Source: Caulobacterales bacterium 32-69-10 (GTDB taxonomy: Bacteria > Pseudomonadota > Alphaproteobacteria > Caulobacterales > Caulobacteraceae). Taken from it: a stretch of 30,208 bases of DNA. Position 1 is the first letter of the stretch. Each line of letters opens with the position of its first letter. The notes under the pieces are model-generated. The model searched no databases. It saw only the letters and a list, made by a program, of their open reading frames with translations, and was not told the origin of the DNA. Below, piece by piece: positions 1 to 8,374 of the stretch. Where the stretch lies: NCBI GenBank assembly GCA_002280485.1, contig NCED01000012.1, positions 1 to 30,208 on the forward strand, read 5' to 3'. Position numbers and translations under genes: made by a program.

Positions 1-365
1 TCCACGCCGCCTACGCCGAAGACTTCGGCCTGACGCCCCAGCGCGGCGTGGCCGGCGCCGCCATCGGCCTCGGCGGCGGCATGCGGACGACACGCTCCCG
101 GATCGACACCCTGCGGATCGGCACGTCGGAAATCCGCCAGAGCCACCTGATGGTGGCCGACCTGTCTCAGCTCCAGACGGCCCTGAGCCGCCTGTCGAAA
201 GGGCCGATCCACGGGATCATCGGCCAGGACCTGATGACCGAGCATCGCGCCGTGATCGATGTGGCCCGCCCCATGTTCTACCTGCGGCAGGACGACTCCG
301 ACCCGGCGCCGGCCCCGGCCGAGCAGTGTCAGGCGGTCGCGGACGAGGAGGCTTCGGGCGTCTGA
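1..365 (+). CDS. Retropepsin-like aspartic protease family protein, C-terminal part
   Basis: The reading frame is open from the left edge, so the true start lies outside the window. About 120 C-terminal residues are visible. The stretch GIIGQDLMTEHRAVIDVA followed by FYLR is typical of the second lobe of retroviral-type aspartyl proteases in bacteria: a (G)I(I/L)G-x-D block, then an A-x-ID strand and a final hydrophobic strand. The catalytic DTG/DSG motif would be upstream and cannot be checked. The tail after FYLR is acidic and low-complexity. Function is unknown beyond the fold. The gene converges on the chemoreceptor gene that ends at 430. Confidence 0.6.
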   Translation, partial: HAAYAEDFGLTPQRGVAGAAIGLGGGMRTTRSRIDTLRIGTSEIRQSHLMVADLSQLQTALSRLSKGPIHGIIGQDLMTEHRAVIDVARPMFYLRQDDSDPAPAPAEQCQAVADEEASGV

Positions 366-404
366 ACAGGCAGGTCGTCAATATCGTCTGGTTGTACCAA
401 CACA

Positions 405-429
405 GGCGCAAACGACGCACTTTGCGCGC
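405..429. terminator. Possible bidirectional hairpin between convergent genes
   Basis: Arms GCGCAAA (406-412) and TTTGCGC (421-427) pair perfectly around an 8-base loop, with extra GC pairs possible outside if one base bulges. It sits between the stop of the protease-like gene and the stop of the convergent chemoreceptor gene. There is no clean T-tract on either strand, so terminator function is only suggested. Confidence 0.35.
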
Positions 430-2451
430 CTAAGGTTTCACCGCAAAGGCGGGGCCCGGTGCGTACGAGGCGTTGAGAGCGCCGCGCCCATCCGAAGCGA
501 GGGTAAACTTGGCCGTCAGATCCAAGAGGTTCGGGACGTTATCTTGCAGCTTACGGGCAGCGTCCAACGACCGTTGCGCCACCGCGGCGCCCTGCCTGGC
601 GAGCTGATCCATCCGCCCTATAGCCATGTCAGCCCGGGACAGGCCGTCGGATTGGTCCGCCACCGCTGCGCACACGCCGCCCATTAGGCCTTCGATCTCG
701 CTGAGTTCACCGAGGACGCCGAGCAGGACGTCATCGGCCTCGGTGACAAGCCTGACGCCCTGCTCCACCTGGGCGGCGCTCGCCGACACCAGGCCCTTCA
801 TCTCCCTGGCCGCGCCGGTCGACCGTTGTGCGAGGGCCCTCACCTCCTGGGCGACGATCGCAAAACCCCGTCCAGCGGAACCTGCCCGCGCCGCCTCGAC
901 GCCGGCGTTGAGGGCCAGGAGATTGGTCTGGAAGGCGATCTCATCGATCACCTTTATGATCTCGCCGATCTTGAGCGACGAGCCGTGGATGTCGTCCATG
1001 GCCCTGGCTGCGCCTTGGATGACCGTCCCAAAGCGTTCCGCCTCGCGTCGGGCGGAGGTAATCGCGGCTCGGGCCAGGCCGGCCCCGTCCCCGGCGGCGC
1101 CGACCGTCACCGCGACCTCAGCGAGGACCCTGGCGGTGTGATCCAAGCCGGCGACCTGGGTGCGGCCATGTCTTACCAGGTGATCAGACGCTTCGGCGAT
1201 CTGGCCCGCGCCTTCGCCAAGGGCCCCGGCGATAGCGACGGCATCGGACAGGGCGCCTTCGAGCCTGGCGGCCATGACATTAAAATCGCGCTTGAGAGGG
1301 GCGTATTCAGCTGGAACCGCCGCCTCGATCCGCGTCGCAAGCCGTCCTTGCGCCATGTCCGCCAAGCCGCGTCCAAAGGCGGCGCCGGCGTCAGCATGCG
1401 CCTGGGCCTGGGCGCGCGAGGCCGCCTCGGCCTCCTGGCCTCGCCGGACGGCGGCTACCCGTTCGGCTTCGGTCGCGGCGTACAGCTGCGCCTGGGCCGC
1501 GGCGGTGGTCTGCAACGCCGACAGGCTCCGTGCCAGCTGGCCGGTTTCGTTGGAATCGCCGAGCCAGGGGATCTCGACCTCGCTCTCCCCGCGGCTGAGA
1601 TCGTCCGCGGCGGCGGCCAGGCCGGAGATGCGCCGCGTCAGCCCCCGGCCTATGGCATGGACAAGGGCTGCGCCGGCCAAGAGGCAGGCGAGGATAGCGC
1701 CGAGCTCCGCCATCCCGCCCCAGACGAGCCGATGCACCCGTAAGGCCAGCAATCGCTCCAGCTCCGCCCGGGCGGCGAGCCAGGCTCGTCCGATCTCAGC
1801 CTCGCGCGCCTTGGCCCCACCCCTCACGTGCACGCCGCGCAGGCCAGCGGCCTCGTCACGCGCGACCGCCACCAGGGATGTCAGCCGGCGCGGCTGATCG
1901 GCAAGCGCCAAGCGCGTGCTCGCGTCGCGGCTGTTCGTCAGCACGCCCCGCAGCGACTGACTTGTCCGAGCGGCGGCGACCGCGAGATGATCAAGGGCGA
2001 GGACCCGCTGCTGGGTTTCCGCAAGGCGCAAGGCGGCTTTCAGTTCGGTGGCGGCCCGCAGCATGTCGGGCAGGCCGGCGACGACCACGGCCTGGAGGTG
2101 GGCGGTGTCGAGATCGGGATCGAGTGTCAGGCCGGAACCGTCAGCCAAGGCTTGAAGCAGAACAAGGCCCCGGTCCAGCCGACCTTGCGGCGGAGACGCT
2201 CGCAGCGCGGCCAAGGGGTCGGCGACGCCGATTCGCCCGACGCTGGCCGGGACCGGCCCGCCCTGAGCGAGCGCCCGCCAGACCGCCTCCATCTGGCGAA
2301 CGCCGTCCAACTCGCGCTGAGCTGCGCCTATCCTCCGCCCGACCTCGCCGACATGGATCGCCAGGGCCAGGGCGAGGGGGATGCAGAGGGCCGAGGCGAT
2401 CAGCCTCAGCCGGGCGGCGAGGCCGAGCCGGGAATGAACGCCCTTCAGCAT
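430..2451 (-). CDS. Transmembrane methyl-accepting chemotaxis protein
   Basis: I chose the ATG at 2451 (673 aa) because GAGGA lies 8 bases before it and the first membrane segment follows at once. The longer frame back to 2589 would run into the cheW gene. Layout: TM helix about 15-33, a helical periplasmic domain about 34-245, TM helix about 246-268, HAMP about 268-316, a second HAMP-like stretch, then the cytoplasmic signalling domain. Its tip, [20 protein letters not shown], is the conserved hairpin that contacts CheA and CheW. The sensor domain contains [14 protein letters not shown], which resembles an (S/N)-x-LDPDLD motif I associate with large helical-bundle sensor domains. The regions flanking the tip diverge from the two other receptors in this window, and there is no C-terminal CheR-binding pentapeptide. 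It is the last gene of a receptor-cheW-receptor unit. The ligand is unknown. Confidence 0.9.
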   Translation of the reverse strand: MLKGVHSRLGLAARLRLIASALCIPLALALAIHVGEVGRRIGAAQRELDGVRQMEAVWRALAQGGPVPASVGRIGVADPLAALRASPPQGRLDRGLVLLQALADGSGLTLDPDLDTAHLQAVVVAGLPDMLRAATELKAALRLAETQQRVLALDHLAVAAARTSQSLRGVLTNSRDASTRLALADQPRRLTSLVAVARDEAAGLRGVHVRGGAKAREAEIGRAWLAARAELERLLALRVHRLVWGGMAELGAILACLLAGAALVHAIGRGLTRRISGLAAAADDLSRGESEVEIPWLGDSNETGQLARSLSALQTTAAAQAQLYAATEAERVAAVRRGQEAEAASRAQAQAHADAGAAFGRGLADMAQGRLATRIEAAVPAEYAPLKRDFNVMAARLEGALSDAVAIAGALGEGAGQIAEASDHLVRHGRTQVAGLDHTARVLAEVAVTVGAAGDGAGLARAAITSARREAERFGTVIQGAARAMDDIHGSSLKIGEIIKVIDEIAFQTNLLALNAGVEAARAGSAGRGFAIVAQEVRALAQRSTGAAREMKGLVSASAAQVEQGVRLVTEADDVLLGVLGELSEIEGLMGGVCAAVADQSDGLSRADMAIGRMDQLARQGAAVAQRSLDAARKLQDNVPNLLDLTAKFTLASDGRGALNASYAPGPAFAVKP

Positions 2452-2476
2452 CGCCCTGTCCTCACGCCATCCCGGG

Positions 2477-2941
2477 TCAGGCCGCCTGCTGTTCAAAGTG
2501 CGGGAACAGGGCCCCGACCACGAGGCGGCTGAGCATGCGCCCCTCGATGGGCAGGATGCCGTCGACGAAGGCGTTGGCCGATTGGCCATCCATCCGCGGC
2601 GGCTGCTGCATCAGGTTGGAAGCGACCTGGAAGGTCTCCTGCACCCCGTCGACCAGCAGGCCCGCGACGCAATCCTCATGCTGCAGCACGACGATCACAT
2701 GGCGCGAGGTGGCCTCGGTTCGCCCCAGCCCGAGCCGGTTGCGCAGATCGACGACCGGGATCACCGCGCCGCGGAGGTTGATCACGCCACGGACGAAATC
2801 GGGCGTTTGGGGGATAGGAGTCGCGTGAGTCCATCCCCGGATCTCCCGCACGTTGCGGATGTCGATGCAGAACTCCTGGTCGGCGATCTCGAACGAGATC
2901 AGCTCGAGAATGAGGTCGGCGGCTTGGTCTGGCTCGGCCAT
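2477..2941 (-). CDS. cheW: CheW chemotaxis coupling protein (satellite copy)
   Basis: This 154 aa protein covers a full CheW/SH3-like fold, the adaptor that joins receptors to the CheA kinase in the cytoplasmic array. Diagnostic stretches are [18 protein letters not shown] near the N-terminus and [10 protein letters not shown] then [12 protein letters not shown] in the middle, including the NLRG motif that contacts receptor and kinase. It is close in sequence to the CheW of the main operon at 13613-14074, which suggests duplication. Its ATG begins one base after the stop of the upstream double-PAS receptor, and the next receptor starts 25 bases after its stop. The three genes are almost certainly co-transcribed. 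No cheA lies in this unit, so it presumably feeds the kinase of the plus-strand operon. Confidence 0.95.
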   Translation of the reverse strand: MAEPDQAADLILELISFEIADQEFCIDIRNVREIRGWTHATPIPQTPDFVRGVINLRGAVIPVVDLRNRLGLGRTEATSRHVIVVLQHEDCVAGLLVDGVQETFQVASNLMQQPPRMDGQSANAFVDGILPIEGRMLSRLVVGALFPHFEQQAA

Positions 2942-2942
2942 G

Positions 2943-4754
2943 TCAGAATTCCTCCCAGTCCTGGCTTTGTGGTTGCGCGCCGCCGGCCCGCAGGCTGACG
3001 GCCAGCTTGGCCTGCGCCCGGCGAACCGGATTGGCGGCGGGGGCGTCGCGGCCTGCCACGGCCGGCTTGGGACGAGACGGCGCCGGCCGGGCCGAGGCGC
3101 GCGGGGCGCCGGTCTGGAACTGCGCGATCAGGTCGGCCATGCCGTCCGCCTCGCTTCTCAGCCCGGAGGCCGCGGCCGTGGCCTCCTCGACCATGGCGGC
3201 GTTCTGCTGGGTGACCTGGTCCATCTGGTTTACGGCCACATTGACCTGACCAAGGCCGGTGGCCTGCTCCTGGGCGGACTGGGCCATCTCGGCGATCAGG
3301 GCGTCGATCTTGGTCACCTTGACGGCGATGCCGCCCAGGGCCTCGCCGGTGTCGCCGACCAGCTTGACGCCGCGTTTGACCTGTTCGGTGCTGGAGGCGA
3401 TCAGAGTCTTGATCTCCTTGGCCGCCTCGGCGGAACGCTGGGCCAGCGCCCGGACCTCCTGGGCGACGACGGCGAAGCCGCGGCCCGCCTCGCCGGCCCG
3501 CGCCGCCTCGACTCCCGCATTGAGGGCGAGGAGGTTGGTCTGGAAAGCGATCTCGTCGATCACCCCGATGATCTGGCCGATCTGTCCCGAGCTCTGCTCG
3601 ATCTCGCTCATCGCCGCGACCGCCTCGCCCATGACTTCGCCGGACTTGACCGCCTCCGCCTTGGCGCTTGACGCCGCTTCGGTAGCCTCCTTGGCCCCCT
3701 CGGCGCTGCGCCGCACCGTGGCGGTGATCTCGTCCAGGGCCGCGGCGGTCTCCTCCAGGCTGGCGGCCTGCTGCTCCGTCCGCTGCGACAGATCGTCGGA
3801 AGAGGCGGAAATGGCCTGAGCCCCCGTCTGGATCGCGTCGGCGCTCTCCGCCACCCGCATCATGGCCGCCTGGAGGCTTCCGAGGGAGCCGTTGAAGTCG
3901 CCGCGCAGCTTCTCGAAGTCGGCCGAGAACGGCCTCTCGAGGCGGTATTCGAGGTTGTTGTGGGCGAGTTGATCCAGGGCGGCGGCGATCTCGGCCACGG
4001 TCCGGACCCGTTCGGAGACGTCGGTGGCGAACTTGACCACCTTCACCACCCGGTTGCTCATGTCGAAGATCGGGTTGTAGGAGGCCTGGATGAAGACTTC
4101 CCGGCCTCCCTTGCCGATGCGCTTGAACTCAGCGGCGACGAACTCGCCCGCCTGCAGCCTGCGCCAGAAGTCCTGGTACTCTATCGACTGACCAAAAGCC
4201 GGCTCGACGAACATGCGGTGATGGCCGCCCGACACCTCGGCCAGGGTGTAGCCCAGGGTCTTCAGGAAGTTCTCGTTGGCGCTCAAGATCTCGCCGGTCG
4301 GGGTGAACTCGATCACCGCCTGGACGCGCGAGATCGCCGCGAGCTTGCTCTCGAACTCGGCGTTGCGCAGTTTAGCGGCAGTGATGTCGGTGGCGACCTT
4401 GACCACCTTGACCACGTCGCCCCGCGCGTTCTTGACCGGGTTGTAAGACGCCTGGATCCAGATCTCCTTACCGCCTTTGGCGATGCGCTTGTATTCTTGG
4501 GCTTCGAACTCCCCGCGGCCCAGCTTGGCCCAGAAGGCCTTGTATTCGCCGCTGCGGGCGTAGTCCGCATCGATGAACAAGCTGTGATGCTGCCCCTGGA
4601 TCTCGGCCAGGCTGTAGCCGATGGCGTCGCAGAAGTTTGCGTTGGCGGTGAGGATCTTCCCGGTCAGATCGAATTCGATGATGGCGAGCGACCGGTCGAG
4701 CGCCCTGAGCACCCACGCCGCGCTCGCCCCGGAGTCTCCGTTCTTGCCGAACAT
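2943..4754 (-). CDS. Soluble double-PAS methyl-accepting chemotaxis protein
   Basis: A 603 aa receptor with no signal peptide or membrane helix, so it should be cytoplasmic. Two PAS domains (about 18-125 and 140-248) each end in a PAC-type motif ([10 protein letters not shown] and [10 protein letters not shown]), and internal similarity marks them as a tandem duplication. A HAMP-like linker follows (about 255-300), then the signalling domain (about 316-550) with its tip near 398-436. The protein ends in DWEEF, matching the x-W-x-x-F pentapeptide that tethers CheR (NWETF in E. coli receptors). Architecture resembles BdlA/Aer-type energy or redox sensors; whether the PAS domains bind haem, FAD or nothing cannot be read here. 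AAGGA precedes the ATG. It is the first gene of the receptor-cheW-receptor unit. Confidence 0.93.
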   Translation of the reverse strand: MFGKNGDSGASAAWVLRALDRSLAIIEFDLTGKILTANANFCDAIGYSLAEIQGQHHSLFIDADYARSGEYKAFWAKLGRGEFEAQEYKRIAKGGKEIWIQASYNPVKNARGDVVKVVKVATDITAAKLRNAEFESKLAAISRVQAVIEFTPTGEILSANENFLKTLGYTLAEVSGGHHRMFVEPAFGQSIEYQDFWRRLQAGEFVAAEFKRIGKGGREVFIQASYNPIFDMSNRVVKVVKFATDVSERVRTVAEIAAALDQLAHNNLEYRLERPFSADFEKLRGDFNGSLGSLQAAMMRVAESADAIQTGAQAISASSDDLSQRTEQQAASLEETAAALDEITATVRRSAEGAKEATEAASSAKAEAVKSGEVMGEAVAAMSEIEQSSGQIGQIIGVIDEIAFQTNLLALNAGVEAARAGEAGRGFAVVAQEVRALAQRSAEAAKEIKTLIASSTEQVKRGVKLVGDTGEALGGIAVKVTKIDALIAEMAQSAQEQATGLGQVNVAVNQMDQVTQQNAAMVEEATAAASGLRSEADGMADLIAQFQTGAPRASARPAPSRPKPAVAGRDAPAANPVRRAQAKLAVSLRAGGAQPQSQDWEEF

Positions 4755-4869
4755 TGCTGCATTCCTTCTAGATAGCGCGCAAGCCCGGCCATCGCCGCCA
4801 GCGCGTCTGGCCGCAGCAATTACCTGGATCTACATGAACACTCCCTTACCGTGGAAGATAATATCGGCC

Positions 4870-4898
4870 GAATTACAGATTATGCCGCGAAAGTTCAA
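4870..4898 (-). promoter_or_regulatory. Candidate promoter for the receptor-cheW-receptor unit
   Basis: On the minus strand TTGAAC (4893-4898) is separated by 17 bases from TAATTC (4870-4875), about 115 bases before the receptor ATG. The surrounding 4840-4960 stretch is much richer in A and T than its neighbours. The -10 match is poor, so this is only a candidate. Confidence 0.25.
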
Positions 4899-5011
4899 AT
4901 AATCATCAACGGTATAGTTGCGGTACAGATGATTGATATTGAAATTATCTCCACCGTCCCATTTCGGCGGACACGCGCTCCGAAAGCGGCGACCTGAGCC
5001 CGGCGCGTTCC

Positions 5012-5617
5012 TTAGGCCGCGTTGGCGACCAGCATCATCCGGACCAGTTCGGACAGGCTGTCGGCCTGCATCTTCGACATGACGTTGGCGCGATAGATCT
5101 CCACCGTGCGGGGGCTGATATTGAGGGTGAGGGCGACCTCCTTGTTGGAGAAGCCTTCGACAATGGCGGCGCAGACCTGCTTCTCGCGGTCGGTCAACAG
5201 AGCGGCGCGACGATCGATCATTTCCCGACGGAAATCCTCCAGGCCCGACTCAAGGCTCCGCTCCAGAGCGTGACGCACCGCACGCAGGATGGTGTCGCTC
5301 TCGAAAGGCTTTTCGATGAAGTCGATAACGCCGGCCTTCATCGCCCGGACGGCGAGCGGCACATCGGCATGGCCCGTGATGACGATCACCGGAATGCGGC
5401 AGCCTATCCCGCGCAAGGCTTCGACGAGGGCGATGCCGTCCATCTCTGGCATGCGGACATCGGTGACGATGCAGCCCCGGTCGTTAGGATGCAGCTCGGC
5501 CAGCAGCTTCGGTCCAGACGAAAAGGAGCGACACCGGACCCCTTCGGTCCGAAGAAGGAACGTCAGCGAATTCCGAGCAGGCTCATCGTCATCAACGACA
5601 AAGGTGGTCAAGTCCAC
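5012..5617 (-). CDS. fixJ: FixJ-type response regulator
   Basis: A 201 aa two-domain regulator. The N-terminal receiver has the acidic pocket D9-D11, phospho-acceptor D53 in VTDVRMPEMDG, T81 in VITGHAD and K103 in EKPF, so it looks fully active. The C-terminal LuxR-type helix-turn-helix includes LTDREKQVCAAIVEG and NKEVALTLNISPRTVEIYR, the pattern of the FixJ family. It starts at a GTG with a G-run about 10 bases upstream; the nearby ATG is out of frame. It follows fixL after 27 bases on the same strand and is its expected partner: phosphorylated FixJ activates microaerobic genes, typically fixK and then respiratory oxidase genes. Neither fixK nor cytochrome cbb3 genes are in this window. Confidence 0.93.
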   Translation of the reverse strand: MDLTTFVVDDDEPARNSLTFLLRTEGVRCRSFSSGPKLLAELHPNDRGCIVTDVRMPEMDGIALVEALRGIGCRIPVIVITGHADVPLAVRAMKAGVIDFIEKPFESDTILRAVRHALERSLESGLEDFRREMIDRRAALLTDREKQVCAAIVEGFSNKEVALTLNISPRTVEIYRANVMSKMQADSLSELVRMMLVANAA

Positions 5618-5644
5618 TGTTTGTCATTCCCCCCGCGGAACGTA

Positions 5645-7108
5645 TTACCCCTGAAGGTTAAAGCAGAATGCAGCCCCGCCCAACCGCGACTTTTCGACCC
5701 ACAGCTCTCCGTGGTGGTGTTCAACTATCGCTCGCGACACGGAAAGCCCGAGCCCCATGCCCTGTTTCTTGCTGCTAGCTAGCGGATAAAACAGCCTGTC
5801 TGCGATTTCAGGCGCTATCCCCGGCCCGCTATCCTCCACGCTGACCCGCCAGCCGCCAGGCTGCCGCTTCGTCTTAATTTCGATCACGCGGACGCGCTGG
5901 TCCCTCAACGCTTCGGCGGCGTTGCGCACCAGATTGCTGACCACCTGCTGGATCTGGATACGGTCGACCATGACGTCGTCAGGGCCCTCCGACAGGTCAT
6001 AACGGACCGTGATGCCTGCGTCCCGGGCCAGCAGGTTCACCATGAAGTCGATCTCGGAGATCAGCGACGCCAGGCTCTCGAGCTTGTGGTCGTTTTCGTT
6101 GGTCGAGATGAGGCTGCGCATGCGCCGGATGATTTCACCGGCGCGGATAGCTTGGGCGCCCGCCTGGTCGACGGCTTCGAGCAAGTCTCCGTCCTCTAAT
6201 TCCATTCGCGATACGATCGTCCGCGCCCCACGCACATAGTTGGTGATCGCGGACAGCGGCTGATTGAGTTCGTGCGCCAAGACGGCGGCCATGTCGCCCA
6301 GGGAGTTCATGCTCCAGACGTGGGTGAGTTGAGCGCGCAGGTCCTGGGTGCGGTCATGGGCGGCCTGGAGGGCGGTCAGATCATGGATGAAGCCGGTGAA
6401 TTGCCGCTCGTCGCCGAGGCGCACCTCGCCCACGTGCAGCATCATCGGGAAGTGCGTCCCGTCCTTGCGCAGGCCCTTCACCTCGCGGCTCTTGCCGATG
6501 ATCTGTCGCTCGCCGGTGCCTAAGTAGCGCTCGATATATCCGTTGTGCTCGCCCTGGTACGGGGCGGGCATGAGCATGCTGACATTGGAGCCGATCACCT
6601 CCGCGGCTGTCCACCCGAACAGCTGCTCGGCGGCGGGACTGAAGCTGGACACGACACCGCCGCCGTCGATGACGAGCATGGCGTCCGGACCCGTGTCCAG
6701 GATCGACTGCAGCACAGCCTTCTGCTCAGCCAGCTCCGCCAAAGCCAGGGCCGAACGATGCCGATAGAGCCGCATGGCGCGGGCCCCGTAGGCAGAGACA
6801 GCAGCCGTCGCAATGAAAAAGAGCGACCGGGCGAGTTGCTCCCCGGGCGGAATGCCGGCGAGGCGGTCGAGACGGCCGGCGCCCGCTACGACTATCACCG
6901 CGGCCAGAAGCGTACTGAACGGTCCGGCCACGACAGCACACAGCACCGCCGCCGCCGTTCCGAGCAGATAGACCGAGTGGACGAACAGGTGCGGGATCGT
7001 CGCTGGAACAGCCAGGGCGAAGACCCCTGCCGATACCGCCACGGCTACGCCGCGAGCGAGGGCCCACATTCTGGTCGAGCGGATGAGCCTGACGATCGTC
7101 TCGTTCAC
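5645..7108 (-). CDS. fixL: FixL oxygen-sensor histidine kinase (haem PAS)
   Basis: With the GTG start at 7108 (AGGGAG about 10 bases upstream) the protein is 487 aa; a longer GTG frame to 7186 exists but would run through a palindrome. Hydrophobic segments fill about residues 17-110 (four likely membrane helices). The PAS domain spans about 128-245. In it H188 (EHNGYIERY) matches the haem-ligand histidine of Bradyrhizobium FixL (H200), and R194 and R208 sit 6 and 20 residues later, just as R206 and R220 do there. R220 is the residue that senses bound oxygen. The kinase core follows, with the H-box LAHELNQPLSAI (H279), an N-box at LVRNAAEAL and G-boxes DSGPGIA and GMGLGL. An oxygen-sensing autokinase acting on FixJ is well supported. 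Confidence 0.92.
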   Translation of the reverse strand: MNETIVRLIRSTRMWALARGVAVAVSAGVFALAVPATIPHLFVHSVYLLGTAAAVLCAVVAGPFSTLLAAVIVVAGAGRLDRLAGIPPGEQLARSLFFIATAAVSAYGARAMRLYRHRSALALAELAEQKAVLQSILDTGPDAMLVIDGGGVVSSFSPAAEQLFGWTAAEVIGSNVSMLMPAPYQGEHNGYIERYLGTGERQIIGKSREVKGLRKDGTHFPMMLHVGEVRLGDERQFTGFIHDLTALQAAHDRTQDLRAQLTHVWSMNSLGDMAAVLAHELNQPLSAITNYVRGARTIVSRMELEDGDLLEAVDQAGAQAIRAGEIIRRMRSLISTNENDHKLESLASLISEIDFMVNLLARDAGITVRYDLSEGPDDVMVDRIQIQQVVSNLVRNAAEALRDQRVRVIEIKTKRQPGGWRVSVEDSGPGIAPEIADRLFYPLASSKKQGMGLGLSVSRAIVEHHHGELWVEKSRLGGAAFCFNLQG

Positions 7109-7161
7109 CGGTACAAGACTCCCTGAGGCTTCAATTATCCGCCAAAGCAGAGCACACGGCG

Positions 7162-7179
7162 ATACGTAAAAACACGTAT
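7162..7179. promoter_or_regulatory. Inverted repeat ATACGT-N6-ACGTAT upstream of fixL
   Basis: Six-base arms pair perfectly around a six-base A-rich spacer. It lies about 55 bases before the fixL GTG at 7108. The core TACGT-N6-ACGTA is repeated at 7207-7222, with centres 44 bases (about four helix turns) apart. Rhizobial FixJ sites contain ACGTA-type elements, so FixJ autoregulation is a plausible but unproven reading. Confidence 0.5.
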
Positions 7180-7206
7180 GCCTCACCAGACCTCGGGAAG
7201 ACCCCC

Positions 7207-7222
7207 TACGTATTGCAACGTA
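7207..7222. promoter_or_regulatory. Inverted repeat TACGT-N6-ACGTA upstream of receiver gene
   Basis: This is the second copy of the core found at 7162-7179, with five-base arms and the same six-base spacer. It sits 24 to 105 bases before the receiver gene, depending on the start used. Two matching sites in one divergent gap point to a shared regulator of fixL and the receiver gene. Confidence 0.5.
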
Positions 7223-7326
7223 ATAGATGATTAAGGACGCTTTTCGTGTTTCCGCTTAAAAGTACGACCACTATCCAGTCTTTGTGCGGGGAATGGCCCA
7301 GACTGACATCCGCCGGGGGGCAACAC

Positions 7327-7686
7327 GTGGAAGTACTCATTGTCGATGATTGCGAACGGATTCGCGCCATAGCGGGCGCCGTGCTGATCGCCGCGGGCTT
7401 CGACATAATCGAAGCGTCAAACGGCCAGGCCGGACTGAATCGATTCGAAGCCAACACGCCGGACGCCATCGTCACAGACATCAACATGCCGGTAATGGAC
7501 GGACTCACCTTGATCGAGCGCGTGCGCGCACATCCCGAGGGCAAGACCGTGCCGATCATCGTGGTGTCCGCCAACGACAAGACCGCCAATTTCGAAAGGG
7601 CGAAGAGGTCCGGGATCGTCTGCTGGCTGAACAAGGCCGCGAACCCGCTCCATATCGCGGAGGCCGTCATGATGGCGGTGCAGTGA
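7327..7686 (+). CDS. Single-domain response regulator divergent from fixL (FixT-like candidate)
   Basis: The GTG at 7327 has a run of G six bases upstream and starts directly at the first receiver strand, giving 119 aa. A GTG at 7246 (146 aa) with AGGA upstream is the alternative. The receiver keeps D7-D8, phospho-acceptor D51 (VTDINMPVMDG), S81 and K103, but the usual KP(F/M/L) after the lysine is KAANP. There is no output domain. Cysteines at 9 and 99 are present. In Caulobacter a single-domain receiver, FixT, is encoded with fixLJ, is induced by FixJ and inhibits FixL. Position, divergence from fixL and shared repeats make a similar feedback role likely but unproven. A CheY-like or phosphate-sink role is the alternative. 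Confidence 0.8.
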   Translation: MEVLIVDDCERIRAIAGAVLIAAGFDIIEASNGQAGLNRFEANTPDAIVTDINMPVMDGLTLIERVRAHPEGKTVPIIVVSANDKTANFERAKRSGIVCWLNKAANPLHIAEAVMMAVQ

Positions 7687-7811
7687 CGAACCACGGCCGC
7701 GGGCACGACCCCGCCGCTGAGAGCCGCACGGCCTCCCAATAGGCCCAGCAATCCCCGACCCGATTTAGCCCCCTGTCGGCGCGTCCGGCCGCGGGATGGA
7801 ACCGTATCTGG

Positions 7812-8306
7812 ATGACCTTGAATATGAGCATGAGCATGAGCAGCGCGATGGCCCTGCAGCCGATTGGCCCCTTCCCCTTGAGCGCCGCGGAAAGGCACGA
7901 ATTCGCCCGCGAGCTGGCGATGGTCAGCCGGCTGTGGCGCAGCCGGATGAGCGAGAGATTGAAGGCCTTCGAAATGACCATGCCCTGCTGGGCCGCCCTT
8001 TACTGGCTTTGGCAGGCCGAGGGCGGCGTGAGCCAGACCGTTCTGGCCGAACGCGCCGCGGTCGAGCCGGGCACGCTGGTGCGCACAATCGACCTGCTGG
8101 AGAGGCAGGGTCTGGTTGAACGCGTCGCCTCCCCCCACGACCGCCGCGTGAATCTGCTGCACCTTACGCAGGCCGCCCACCCGATCATCGCCAAGATCGA
8201 CAAAGTGGCCGACGAGGTCCGCGCCGAAGCCATGGGCGAGATCGATCCTGAAGAGGCTAGAGCAGCGATGAAGCTGCTTCGCGGTGTTCGCGCGGCGTTG
8301 GCCTAG
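7812..8306 (+). CDS. MarR-family transcriptional regulator (copy 1)
   Basis: A 164 aa winged-helix protein. The recognition region includes GVSQTVLAERAAVEPGTLVR, followed by the wing with DRRVNLLHLT, which is the MarR D-x-R-(x)-(v/n)-x-LxLT signature. N- and C-terminal helices should form the dimer interface. The start is uncertain: several in-frame ATG codons lie between 7812 and 7850, partly made by a short ATGAGC repeat, and none has a strong ribosome site. It is clearly paralogous to the MarR encoded convergently at 8375-8926. No enzyme or efflux gene is adjacent, so the target is not visible. A gap of about 125 bases separates it from the receiver gene upstream. Confidence 0.85.
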   Translation: MTLNMSMSMSSAMALQPIGPFPLSAAERHEFARELAMVSRLWRSRMSERLKAFEMTMPCWAALYWLWQAEGGVSQTVLAERAAVEPGTLVRTIDLLERQGLVERVASPHDRRVNLLHLTQAAHPIIAKIDKVADEVRAEAMGEIDPEEARAAMKLLRGVRAALA

Positions 8307-8374
8307 AGCAGCCGGCCCGAGCTTGCGGATACTCGCCCATGGGCGTCGATTAGCTAAAGCGTCTTGGCGCGGCC

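Noticed and set aside
4895..4945. Inverted AATCATC / GATGATT in the gap upstream of the double-PAS receptor
   Set aside because: The arms are 20 bases apart, the repeat is short, and the AT-rich context makes chance likely. No known regulator fits.
7823..7841. Tandem ATGAGC units at the start of MarR copy 1
   Set aside because: Only about three six-base units, coding for Met-Ser. Too short to call a repeat element, though it makes the start codon ambiguous.
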